Shown here piece by piece: positions 7,578 through 14,300 of a stretch of 35,336 bases of DNA. The position numbers and the translations under genes are program-made. Below the pieces are notes generated by a model. The model had not been told where the DNA came from and did not search any database. It worked only from the letters and a program-made list of their open reading frames with translations. The stretch covers positions 1 to 35,336 of the forward strand of contig JAFEEA010000018.1 of the NCBI GenBank assembly GCA_018241335.1. Direction: 5' to 3'. The stretch comes from Pseudomonadota bacterium. GTDB lineage: Bacteria; Pseudomonadota; Alphaproteobacteria; Caulobacterales; Caulobacteraceae. The number at the start of each line of letters is the position of its first letter. The first letter of the stretch is position 1.

Positions 7578-9992
7578 CTAGAACTTGCCCTTGAAGGTGA
7601 AACGCCAGGTGCGGCCGATGCTGGGCAGGGCGCCGACGTTGGCGTAGGTGTCCTGGTCCGGCGTGAAGTAGAGCTTGTCGAACAGGTTATCGACGTTGAA
7701 GTCGACCTCGTAGGGGCCCTTGGCCCACATCAGCGAGGCGTTGACCACGGTGTAGGCCGGGAAGGTCACCGAGTTCTGCACCAGGGTCGCGGTCTTGGAG
7801 GCGTAGGTGAAGCCGGCCGTCGCCCCGGCATGGCCCCAGTCGTACTCGTCGCTGGTGTAGGTGGCGAAGAAGCTGACCACTGAGTGCGGGATCAGGGTGT
7901 AGGCGTAGTTCCCGCTGCGCCCCGGCAGGCTGGAAAAGTCGAAGGTCACGAAGGCGCCGCCGAAGCCGTTCACCCCGCTGACCCCGGCCGTGGCGGCGGG
8001 GATGTAGACGAAGGAGTGGTCCACGCCCACCTGCTCGGTGTGCTGGGTGTTGCCGGCCAGGGTGAAGCTGAGATTCTTGTTGGTGACCCAGCGCACCTCG
8101 TACTCCAGACCCTTGCTGTGCAGGTGCTGGACGATGCTGTTGAGGCCGCCGAGCTGGGTGCGCTCCTGGTCGTAGTAGGCGATGGAGCCGATCAGGGTCT
8201 TGTTCAGCCACTGGAACTTGACCCCGCCCTCGGTGAGGTTCGAGGCGGTCAGCCACGCGCCGCTGGCGATATTGGCGGGCTTCAGGTTGCCGGCCTGCTC
8301 CACCTCCAGCGTGCCGCCGCGGGCGTGGGTGATGTAGGGCATCAGCCCCCAGCCCAGCTTGTAGGTGCCGCTGATTGTGTAGGTGAACATGCCGTCGCTG
8401 GCGATCTGGCGCAGCGGCGTCTCGAAGGAATAGATCCCCACGTCGATGGAGTTGACGCCGTACCAGTCGTAGCGGCCACCGCCGATGATATCGAGCTTGT
8501 CGGCCACCGAGATGTCGGTGGTGAAGAAGAGGCCCGTGTCGTGCCAGCGGCTCTGGATGTCGGTCTCCCAGCCGACGCCGCTGCCAGCGTCGAAGGGCGA
8601 GGCGATGATGTCGGTGGCCGTGGCGCCGACGGAAAGGTCGCGCCGATCCAGCGCGATCATGCCGGAGTCGTAGCTCTCCTTCTGCTCGCCCTTGTACCAG
8701 CGGTAGGAGAGGCCGGTGATGGTCTTGGCGACGATCAGGTCGTTCGCGGACGCCAGCTTGAAGTTGTAGGTCAGCCGCGTCTCAAAGGTGCGGGCATGGT
8801 AGTCGGCCGGGAAGCCATAGCTCACGAAGCGCTGGTTGCTCAGGTGATCATAGAAGAGCTGCAGCTTCAGGGTGCTGTCGGGCGTGATCTCCTTGGCGAG
8901 GTCGTAGTACAGCGTCTGGGTGCTGGTGCGCGAGAAGTCGGCCGCGCTGACATAGACGTTGTGCGGGCTGAGCGTGGTCGTGCCGACGCCGGTATCGAGC
9001 GTGAACCGCGCGTCGGTGGTCGGGGTGAAGCCGAAATAGGGCGCGTAGATCGCCTGGGTGTAGGGGTACTGGCAGTACCCGGGCAACTGCACCTCGCAGG
9101 GGTCGAGCCTGCCGTTGTGGTTGGCGTCGGTCAGGGCGGTGTTGTGGCCGGTGATATAGGTCTGGTGGTCGACCAGGTCCTGGGTCAGCCGGTTCCAGCC
9201 CGGCGTCTGGATGTCCCCCGTCGAGTGGAAGAACATCCCCGCGAAGGCCGTCGTCCACCCCGAGCCCAGGTCGAAGTTCACCGACAGCTCGCCCAGCTGG
9301 TGCTTGGGATGGACGCCCCAGTAGTAGCTGTCGGAATCGTCGACCTCGCCATAGGCGTAGACCCCGCCGCGCACTCCGCCCAGGTTCAGCGGCAGGCCCC
9401 CCTGGGCGGTGAAGTTCTTCTTGCCGTAGTCGCCCGCCGTGACCGTCAGCTCGGCCGTGGGAGCGTTCAGATAGGCCCCCGAGTCCTTGGCGGTCTTGGG
9501 GATGAAGTTCATCAGGCCGCCGATCTTGCCGGGGCCGTAGATCGGCGCCGGCAGGCCGCGCACGACCTCGATCTGGGCGGCGTCGCCGATGGGGGTGGAA
9601 TAGGTCCCGCGGTTCTCGATCCGCTTGAACCCCATGAAGTAGTTCTCGGCCAGGGTGCCGCGAATGTTCAGCGACCCAGGCACCCCGTAGTAGCTGGCCG
9701 TGTAGGTGCCCGGCGACACCGCCGTCAGCTTGTCGATCGAGGTGATGCCATAGCGCTCGAGGGTGATGTCGCTGACCAGGCTCGCCGAGCGCGGCGTCTC
9801 GATCAGCGGCTTGTCGATCCCCAGGGCCGTGTTGTTGGGCCGCCGCTCCAGCAGCCCGGCCTTGTCGGCGGTGACGACGACCTCGCCGACGGTGGAGTCC
9901 GTGGCCGCCGCGGCGTCGGCCGCCCGCGCCATCGTCGCGGTGAAGAGGCAAAGGCTGGAAACGCCCGCCCAAAGGATGTGCTGCTTGGACAA
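7578..9992 (-). CDS. TonB-dependent outer-membrane receptor
   Basis: An 804-residue receptor of the siderophore type. It has an N-terminal signal peptide with likely cleavage after MARA (residue 24), a TonB box (EVVVTAD, about 37-43), a plug domain ending near residue 170 (IEVVRGLPAPIYGPGKIGGLMNFIPK) and a beta-barrel ending in the usual terminal Phe (FKGKF). It imports scarce or bulky solutes across the outer membrane with TonB energy. The only start that keeps the whole signal peptide is TTG at 9992, preceded by GGGGG; the next in-frame Met is residue 21. As first gene of the minus-strand catabolic run, and with the shared operator 114 bases upstream, it probably takes up the pathway substrate rather than iron. 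A loop at residues 289-300 looks like an EF-hand calcium loop. A xenosiderophore receptor is the main alternative. Confidence 0.9.
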   Translation of the reverse strand: MSKQHILWAGVSSLCLFTATMARAADAAAATDSTVGEVVVTADKAGLLERRPNNTALGIDKPLIETPRSASLVSDITLERYGITSIDKLTAVSPGTYTASYYGVPGSLNIRGTLAENYFMGFKRIENRGTYSTPIGDAAQIEVVRGLPAPIYGPGKIGGLMNFIPKTAKDSGAYLNAPTAELTVTAGDYGKKNFTAQGGLPLNLGGVRGGVYAYGEVDDSDSYYWGVHPKHQLGELSVNFDLGSGWTTAFAGMFFHSTGDIQTPGWNRLTQDLVDHQTYITGHNTALTDANHNGRLDPCEVQLPGYCQYPYTQAIYAPYFGFTPTTDARFTLDTGVGTTTLSPHNVYVSAADFSRTSTQTLYYDLAKEITPDSTLKLQLFYDHLSNQRFVSYGFPADYHARTFETRLTYNFKLASANDLIVAKTITGLSYRWYKGEQKESYDSGMIALDRRDLSVGATATDIIASPFDAGSGVGWETDIQSRWHDTGLFFTTDISVADKLDIIGGGRYDWYGVNSIDVGIYSFETPLRQIASDGMFTYTISGTYKLGWGLMPYITHARGGTLEVEQAGNLKPANIASGAWLTASNLTEGGVKFQWLNKTLIGSIAYYDQERTQLGGLNSIVQHLHSKGLEYEVRWVTNKNLSFTLAGNTQHTEQVGVDHSFVYIPAATAGVSGVNGFGGAFVTFDFSSLPGRSGNYAYTLIPHSVVSFFATYTSDEYDWGHAGATAGFTYASKTATLVQNSVTFPAYTVVNASLMWAKGPYEVDFNVDNLFDKLYFTPDQDTYANVGALPSIGRTWRFTFKGKF

Positions 9993-10105
9993 TGTGGCCC
10001 CCGCTTGTCGCGCCCGTCGAGCCTCCGCCCAGAGCGGATATCCCCTTGATCTCGAAGGACTGGCGTCATGGTGGCTGGCGCCGGGTCCACGGAGTCAAAG
10101 GCGTC

Positions 10106-10119
10106 TCTGAAATTTCACA
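10106..10119 (-). promoter_or_regulatory. Operator copy upstream of the TonB receptor gene
   Basis: TCTGAAATTTCACA matches the palindrome at 3065 in 13 of 14 positions. It lies 114 bases upstream of the receptor's TTG start. A TTGACT sequence follows it on the minus strand and could be the -35 box, but no convincing -10 box was found at the right spacing. Proposed target of the GntR regulator encoded next door. Confidence 0.6.
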
Positions 10120-10216
10120 AAAAATGTGAGTGAGTCGCGATATCGCGCCCAATTCGTCACCTGCGGCGCCCAAGCCCGCGCCACGCCGGAGCGCGATTGC
10201 GCGGCCGATGCTCGCA

Positions 10217-10987
10217 TCAGGCGAGCAGGCGCCGGGGGCGGATCGCCTCGCCCGCCGCGCCCCCAGCCACCGAGCGCTTCACGTTCTCGGAGAAGACGCC
10301 CAGGATGTTGAGCATGGCGGCATGAGCGGCCTCAGGGTCGTGGCGGGTGATGCAGTCGACCACCTCCTGGTGGCGGGCGATCTCGGCCAGGCGTTCCTGT
10401 TCGGTGTCCTCGACCATGGAATAGACCCAGAACCGCGCCGCCTTGTGCTGAAGGGGGATGACGATCTGGGCCAGGGTCGGATTGCGGCTGGCGCGGGCGA
10501 TGGCGGCATGGAAGTGCTGGTCCATGCCGATCAGCGCGCGGGAGTCGCGCAGGCGCGCGGCTTCCTTGCCGCCCTCGAAGGCGCTCTGCAGCGCGGCGAT
10601 GTCCTCGGGCGTGGCGTGGGTGGCGGCCAGGGCCGCGCAATGCGGTTCGATCAGTCGGCGCGCCTCGAAGGCCTGGCGCACCTCGACCAGGTCCAAAGGC
10701 GCCACCGTGGTCCCGGCCCGGGGGCGGCGCACCACCAGCCCTTCCAGCGCCAGGCGGCCCAGGGCGTCGCGCACCCCCGCCAGGCCGGCGTCGTAGCGGC
10801 GGACCAGGTCCTGCTCGTCCAGCCGGCTGCCCGGCGGCAGTTCGCCCAGGATCACGTCCAGCAGGATCTGCTCATAGACCTTGGCCTTCTGGAGTTCGGG
10901 GGCCCAGCCCGCGACGATCGGGGGCCCATCCTCCGGCCGGCCGGCGCCGCGCGTCCCGCGGCCCGTCGTGCGTTCGTCCAGCGTCAT
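10217..10987 (-). CDS. GntR family transcriptional regulator (FCD/FadR subfamily)
   Basis: A 256-residue regulator. The N-terminal winged helix-turn-helix (about residues 35-95, with YEQILLDVILGELPPGSRLDE and GVRDALGRLALEGLV) is followed by an all-helical FCD ligand domain with its metal-binding acid and His residues (MDQHFHAAI, IARHQEVV, AAHAAM). FCD regulators usually repress catabolic or transport genes and release DNA on binding an organic-acid-like inducer. The start is ATG at 10987 with GGGAGG upstream. It is transcribed in the same direction as the TonB receptor cluster and lies directly upstream of it. A copy of the palindrome TCTGAAATTTC sits 37 bases upstream of its own start, which suggests autoregulation. 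It is the natural candidate for the protein that reads all four copies of that motif. Confidence 0.9.
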   Translation of the reverse strand: MTLDERTTGRGTRGAGRPEDGPPIVAGWAPELQKAKVYEQILLDVILGELPPGSRLDEQDLVRRYDAGLAGVRDALGRLALEGLVVRRPRAGTTVAPLDLVEVRQAFEARRLIEPHCAALAATHATPEDIAALQSAFEGGKEAARLRDSRALIGMDQHFHAAIARASRNPTLAQIVIPLQHKAARFWVYSMVEDTEQERLAEIARHQEVVDCITRHDPEAAHAAMLNILGVFSENVKRSVAGGAAGEAIRPRRLLA

Positions 10988-11023
10988 GGTCCGGCCTCCC
11001 TGGCGATGCCTCAGCTCGCCGCC

Positions 11024-11037
11024 TCTGAAATTTCAAT
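11024..11037 (-). promoter_or_regulatory. Operator copy upstream of gntR
   Basis: TCTGAAATTTCAAT keeps the full left half and core of the palindrome. It is 37 bases upstream of the GntR start codon, within an unusually AT-rich stretch (about 11025-11075) that probably holds the promoter. The position fits autorepression. Confidence 0.6.
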
Positions 11038-11204
11038 GATGCAATTTAATCAGCGATAATATGAAGAGTTAAAGCCCGGACCCAACGTCATTCAAGAGCT
11101 TCCGCGCCGATGCGCAATCTCACACGGTCCGCGTGGTGGAACAAATCTCACAAGGACCCGCTGACGCCATTCCCGGCAAGGCGCGCTCAGGCGGCGCCCG
11201 GCGC

Positions 11205-11229
11205 GGAACCGAACTCCCCGGATGTTGTT
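11205..11229 (+). promoter_or_regulatory. Candidate EcfG/SigT-type promoter
   Basis: GGAAC (11205-11209) and GTT (11227-11229) are separated by 17 bases, the pattern known for alphaproteobacterial general-stress ECF sigma factors. The predicted start would be about 40 bases before the ATG at 11280. The motif is short, so chance occurrence is possible. Confidence 0.35.
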
Positions 11230-11279
11230 CTCGACGCGAGGGATTTCGCTTCGAGACTTCGACTTCGGGGACTTCAAAG

Positions 11280-11756
11280 ATGCGCAGACTTGCAACCCTG
11301 ATCGCCAGCGCGGCGATCGGCCTTGGCGCCGGCGGCGCCGCGACGGCCAGCCCGGCCGCGGACATGGCCCGCGCCGACGCCTTTGTGCCGGCCCCTCACC
11401 TGATCACAGGCGTCTATCGCGGCGAGCCGGTAGGCTTCGAGAAGACCCAGTACTACTGGGGCGGGCGGCGGTACTGCTGGTACGATGGCGGCTGGCGCGG
11501 ACCCGGCTGGTACTATTGCGGCTACGCCTGGCGGCGCGGCTGGGGCTGGGGCGGCCCGATCGGCTGGCGCGGCTGGGCCCGGCCCGGCTGGCATGGCGGC
11601 TATCACGGCGGCTACTACGGCCGATACCACGGCGGCTGGCATGGCGACCGCGGCTGGCATGGCGACCGCGGCTGGCATGGCGATCATGGGCGAGGCGACT
11701 GGCGTCGCGGCGATCATGACGGCGGCTGGCGCGGCGGCGGACACCACCCGCACTGA
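11280..11756 (+). CDS. Secreted Gly/Trp/His-rich repeat protein
   Basis: A 158-residue protein with a signal peptide (MRRLATLIASAAIGLGAGG, cleavage near residue 23-24). It continues with an aromatic Gly-rich core containing GGRRYCWYDGGW at 61-72 and GWYYCGY at 76-82, and ends in a His-rich tail. The core pattern YCWY...GWYxCG recurs in small secreted proteins of Rhizobiales and Caulobacterales that have no assigned function, as far as I recall. The two Cys residues may form a disulfide. The tail has the tandem repeat GWHGDR and ends in HHPH, which suggests metal or surface binding but does not prove it. I chose the ATG at 11280 because it gives the signal peptide and has GGGGA upstream; the frame stays open further upstream without protein-like composition. 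It is a single gene, with a terminator-like hairpin just downstream. Confidence 0.75.
   Translation: MRRLATLIASAAIGLGAGGAATASPAADMARADAFVPAPHLITGVYRGEPVGFEKTQYYWGGRRYCWYDGGWRGPGWYYCGYAWRRGWGWGGPIGWRGWARPGWHGGYHGGYYGRYHGGWHGDRGWHGDRGWHGDHGRGDWRRGDHDGGWRGGGHHPH
11634..11687 (+). repeat. Tandem 18-bp coding repeat
   Basis: The 18-base unit GGCTGGCATGGCGACCGC occurs twice perfectly (11634-11651, 11652-11669) and once imperfectly (11670-11687). It encodes three copies of GWHGDR/GWHGDH in the His-rich tail. Such a repeat could change copy number by slippage. Confidence 0.9.
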
Positions 11757-11784
11757 CGTCGCGCCCAGGTCGCGATCGGACATG

Positions 11785-11816
11785 AAAAAGGCGGCCGTCC
11801 AGACCGGACGGCCGCC
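11785..11816 (-). terminator. Intrinsic terminator of the iclR-hyuAB operon
   Basis: A perfect 11-bp stem (11790-11800 with 11806-11816, GGCGGCCGTCC/GGACGGCCGCC) has a 5-base loop. On the minus strand it is followed directly by five T (11785-11789). It lies just after the VOC gene stop at 11843. In the other direction the stem could also stop transcripts of the Gly/Trp/His-rich gene, although no T run follows on that strand. Confidence 0.88.
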
Positions 11817-11842
11817 GCCTGGTCGTGCGCGGTGCGAGGCGA

Positions 11843-12334
11843 CTATTCGCGGGTGAAGGTCGCCGGGATTTGCGGGTTCTCGCCCGCCTTGCCCCACAGG
11901 ATGATCTCGTTGCCCCACGGATCGGCGAAGGCCCAGTTGTAGCCGTTGAACGTCTGCCAATAGTGGTTGCGCCACAGGATGGTGGCGCCGCGCGCCTCCG
12001 CCCGGGCCAGGACGTCGTCGGCCGACTCGTCGTCGCCCAGCAGGATCCAGATACGCGGCTTGCGCCCGCCCTGGGCGATCGTGCGCGGCTCGACGCCGGC
12101 CGGGTCCGGATGCGGGCGGGCGTTGTCGGCCTTGAAGATGCCGAGGTGCAGGTTGCCGATCTCACTGTCCGAGCCATCCGGGTTCTTGAACTGACCGCCG
12201 GGAACCATGCGGTGATAGACGCCCAGCGGGCGGTCGTCGTCACGCCAGCCGAACACCTCGGAGTAGAACTTGCCGGCGGCGGCGGGATCGTCGGACGCCA
12301 GGTCGACGAAGATCAATGTGTGGGGAGCGCCCAT
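11843..12334 (-). CDS. VOC (glyoxalase/bleomycin-resistance fold) protein
   Basis: A 163-residue vicinal-oxygen-chelate protein. It starts with the typical beta strand HTLIFVDLASDDPAAAGKFYSEVFGW and ends with FADPWGNEIILW, which carries the usual metal-binding Glu. It has one VOC pair with a longer middle section than glyoxalase I. The fold covers lyases, dioxygenases, epimerases and binding proteins, so the reaction cannot be told. It is the last gene of the operon with hydantoinase A/B and the cupin, 29 bases after the cupin, with a GAGAGGAAA ribosome site. It is followed by the intrinsic terminator. A role on a small metabolite of the same pathway is inferred from position. Confidence 0.85.
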   Translation of the reverse strand: MGAPHTLIFVDLASDDPAAAGKFYSEVFGWRDDDRPLGVYHRMVPGGQFKNPDGSDSEIGNLHLGIFKADNARPHPDPAGVEPRTIAQGGRKPRIWILLGDDESADDVLARAEARGATILWRNHYWQTFNGYNWAFADPWGNEIILWGKAGENPQIPATFTRE

Positions 12335-12363
12335 GGGTTTCCTCTCGAAGTCTCGTTGTCGTG

Positions 12364-12699
12364 TCAGTTGGCGTATTCGGCCCGCTTGGGCGTGAAGACG
12401 TCCAGGTTCATCACCGGCTCGTCGCCGACCACCACGCCCCAGTGGCGGGCGTTGGGCGGCACCACCAGCAGGCCGCCGGGGCCCAGCCGCGTGACCGTGT
12501 CACCGATGTGGAAGTCGATCCGGCCGCTCAGGATATAGACGATCTGCTCGTGCGGATGGTCGTGCGGGCGCGGCTCATGGCCGGGCTGCAGGCGGTTCAT
12601 CGACACGGTGGCGCCGTCGCCGGAGAAGGCCTTGCGCTCCACCCCTTCGCGGACCGGCTCCCAGGGGATGTCGTTCCAGTTGACGCTGTGGATGTCCAT
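12364..12699 (-). CDS. Single-domain cupin protein
   Basis: A 111-residue small beta-barrel protein with cupin motif 1 (G40...H46-D-H48...Q52...G59) and motif 2 (PPNARHWG with H86). It probably binds a metal through H46, H48, Q52 and H86. Small cupins of this kind act as isomerases, dioxygenases or sensors, and no reaction is assignable here. The ribosome site TAGGAG overlaps the TAG stop of hyuB nine bases upstream, so the two genes are translated from one message. The position in the hydantoinase operon suggests work on a product of that enzyme. Confidence 0.87.
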   Translation of the reverse strand: MDIHSVNWNDIPWEPVREGVERKAFSGDGATVSMNRLQPGHEPRPHDHPHEQIVYILSGRIDFHIGDTVTRLGPGGLLVVPPNARHWGVVVGDEPVMNLDVFTPKRAEYAN

Positions 12700-12708
12700 C
12701 GCCGGCTC

Positions 12709-14295
12709 CTATTCCGCGGCCATCGCCGTGGGAGGGCCATAGCCCCCGCCGCCCGGGGTTTCCAGCACCACCACATCGCCGGGCTGCATGGTCATCTTCT
12801 TGCCCTCGGAGATCGGCTTGCCGTTGACCAGGAAGCGGCCGGCCGCGCCCGGCTCGCCGCCATCCAGGCCGTCCGGGCCGCGGTCGAGGCGGCTGGGCAC
12901 GGCGTTCAGCAGCCAGGGCTGCTCCGTGCGCATGCTGAAGGCGATCACCTGGCCGTCGCCGCCCCGGGTGCGGCCCGCGCCGCCGGACCCCAGGCGAAGT
13001 TCGCGCTTGTCGAACACGATCGGCATCGCCGCTTCCAGGATCTCCACCGGCACCGCCGCCACCCCGGTCGGATAGCAGGTGGCGCTGGGCCCTGGCTTCG
13101 TCGCCCGCGCGCCCATGCCGCCGGAGTAGTTGAACATCGCCGAGGTGAAGGCCTCGCCGTTGGCGTGCTTGCCCTGGATCTGCACGGTCCAGACCGCGCC
13201 CGACCCCTCCGCCAGCACCCGGTCCGGCATCACCTGGTGCAGGGCCTTCAGGATCGGCATCGGCACGAACATGCCCACCACGTGGCGCGCGTTCAGCGGC
13301 GAGGGATAGGCAGCGTTGATGATCGAGCCTTCCGGCGCCTTGACCTTGATCGGCGCCAGGGAGCCGAAGTTGTTCGGCTGCTCGGGGTTCAGGCAGCTGC
13401 GCACGGCGAAGGTGGAATAGGCGTGGGTGTAGTTCATCACCACGTTGATGCCCATCGGGCTGGGGCCGGACGAGCCCTCGAAGTCGATCAGCACCTCGCC
13501 GGCCACGTTGTCGATGGTGACCGCCGTCTTCAGGGTGATGACGTCGCCGCCCGGGACGTCGAAGCGGCTCTCGCCGTGCCAGGTGCCTGCCGGCAGGGCG
13601 CGGATGGCGCGGCGGGTGGCTTCTTCCGAACGGTTGATGATCTCGTCGGCCACCGCCTCGATGTCCGAAAAGCCCTGCCGCTTGCAGAGCGCGATCAGGC
13701 GCTCGCCGCCGGCGCGGCCGCTGGACACCTGGGCCGAGAGGTCGCCGAACACGTGGTCGGGCGTGCGCACGTTGCGGCCGATGATGTCGTGCAGCAGCTT
13801 GTTGGGCTCGCCGGCCTCATAGAGCTTGGAGGGCGGGATCCACAGGCCTTCCTCGTGGACGTCGCGCGCGCCGGCGCCGATGCCGTAGCCGCCGATGTCG
13901 GTGTGGTGGATCGTCGAGCCGATGTAGCCGATCAGCCGCTCTTCCCAGTGGATCGGGCAAAGAACGGTGATGTCGAAGAAGTGGCCGGCCGACATCCACG
14001 GGTCGTTGGTGATGACGATGTCGCCGGGGACCAGCTTGCCGTCGAACAGCTTGTGCAGGGCGAAGCCCGCCGCGGCCAGGGAGTTGATGTGGCCGGGCGT
14101 GCCGGTGTTGGCCTGGGCCACCATGCGGCCGCGGGCGTCGAACAGGCCGCTGGCCAGGTCGCCGGCCTCGCGCACCACCGGGCTGAAGGCGATGCGCTGC
14201 AGGGCCTTGGCCTGTTCGGAGACGATGCCGATCAGGTTCGACCAGAGGATTTCCAGCTCGATGCCGTCGAGCTTGGGATGATTGCTGCCGTCCAT
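12709..14295 (-). CDS. hyuB: Hydantoinase B/oxoprolinase family subunit (HyuB-like)
   Basis: A 528-residue protein that spans the hydantoinase B family: N-terminal LEILWSNLIGIVSEQAKALQRIAFSPVVREAGDLA, the central TNDPWMSAGHFFDITVLCPI segment, the IDFEGSSGPSPMGINVVMNYT segment, and the C-terminal GGGGYG followed by PPT. With subunit A it forms an ATP-dependent amidohydrolase of the N-methylhydantoinase / 5-oxoprolinase / acetophenone carboxylase superfamily. I chose the ATG at 14295, five bases after hyuA ends, rather than a longer frame running into hyuA, because the protein begins there with family-like sequence and the upstream part has low-complexity shadow composition. Which cyclic amide or ketone is the substrate cannot be told. 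The symbol denotes the family, not a proven substrate. Confidence 0.9.
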   Translation of the reverse strand: MDGSNHPKLDGIELEILWSNLIGIVSEQAKALQRIAFSPVVREAGDLASGLFDARGRMVAQANTGTPGHINSLAAAGFALHKLFDGKLVPGDIVITNDPWMSAGHFFDITVLCPIHWEERLIGYIGSTIHHTDIGGYGIGAGARDVHEEGLWIPPSKLYEAGEPNKLLHDIIGRNVRTPDHVFGDLSAQVSSGRAGGERLIALCKRQGFSDIEAVADEIINRSEEATRRAIRALPAGTWHGESRFDVPGGDVITLKTAVTIDNVAGEVLIDFEGSSGPSPMGINVVMNYTHAYSTFAVRSCLNPEQPNNFGSLAPIKVKAPEGSIINAAYPSPLNARHVVGMFVPMPILKALHQVMPDRVLAEGSGAVWTVQIQGKHANGEAFTSAMFNYSGGMGARATKPGPSATCYPTGVAAVPVEILEAAMPIVFDKRELRLGSGGAGRTRGGDGQVIAFSMRTEQPWLLNAVPSRLDRGPDGLDGGEPGAAGRFLVNGKPISEGKKMTMQPGDVVVLETPGGGGYGPPTAMAAE

Positions 14296-14300
14296 GAGGT

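Noticed and set aside
7884..10049. A 721-codon open frame antisense to the TonB receptor gene
   Set aside because: Composition is Val/Gly/Ala/Arg-rich without motifs. The receptor on the other strand is complete. Long antisense frames recur under nearly every gene in the window.
11110..11301. Small open frame upstream of the Gly/Trp/His-rich gene
   Set aside because: No ribosome site and no protein-like features, and it overlaps the likely promoter and start of the real gene.
11634..11687. The 18-bp tandem repeats as a CRISPR array
   Set aside because: The units are directly adjacent without spacers, lie in frame in a coding sequence, and no cas genes are near.
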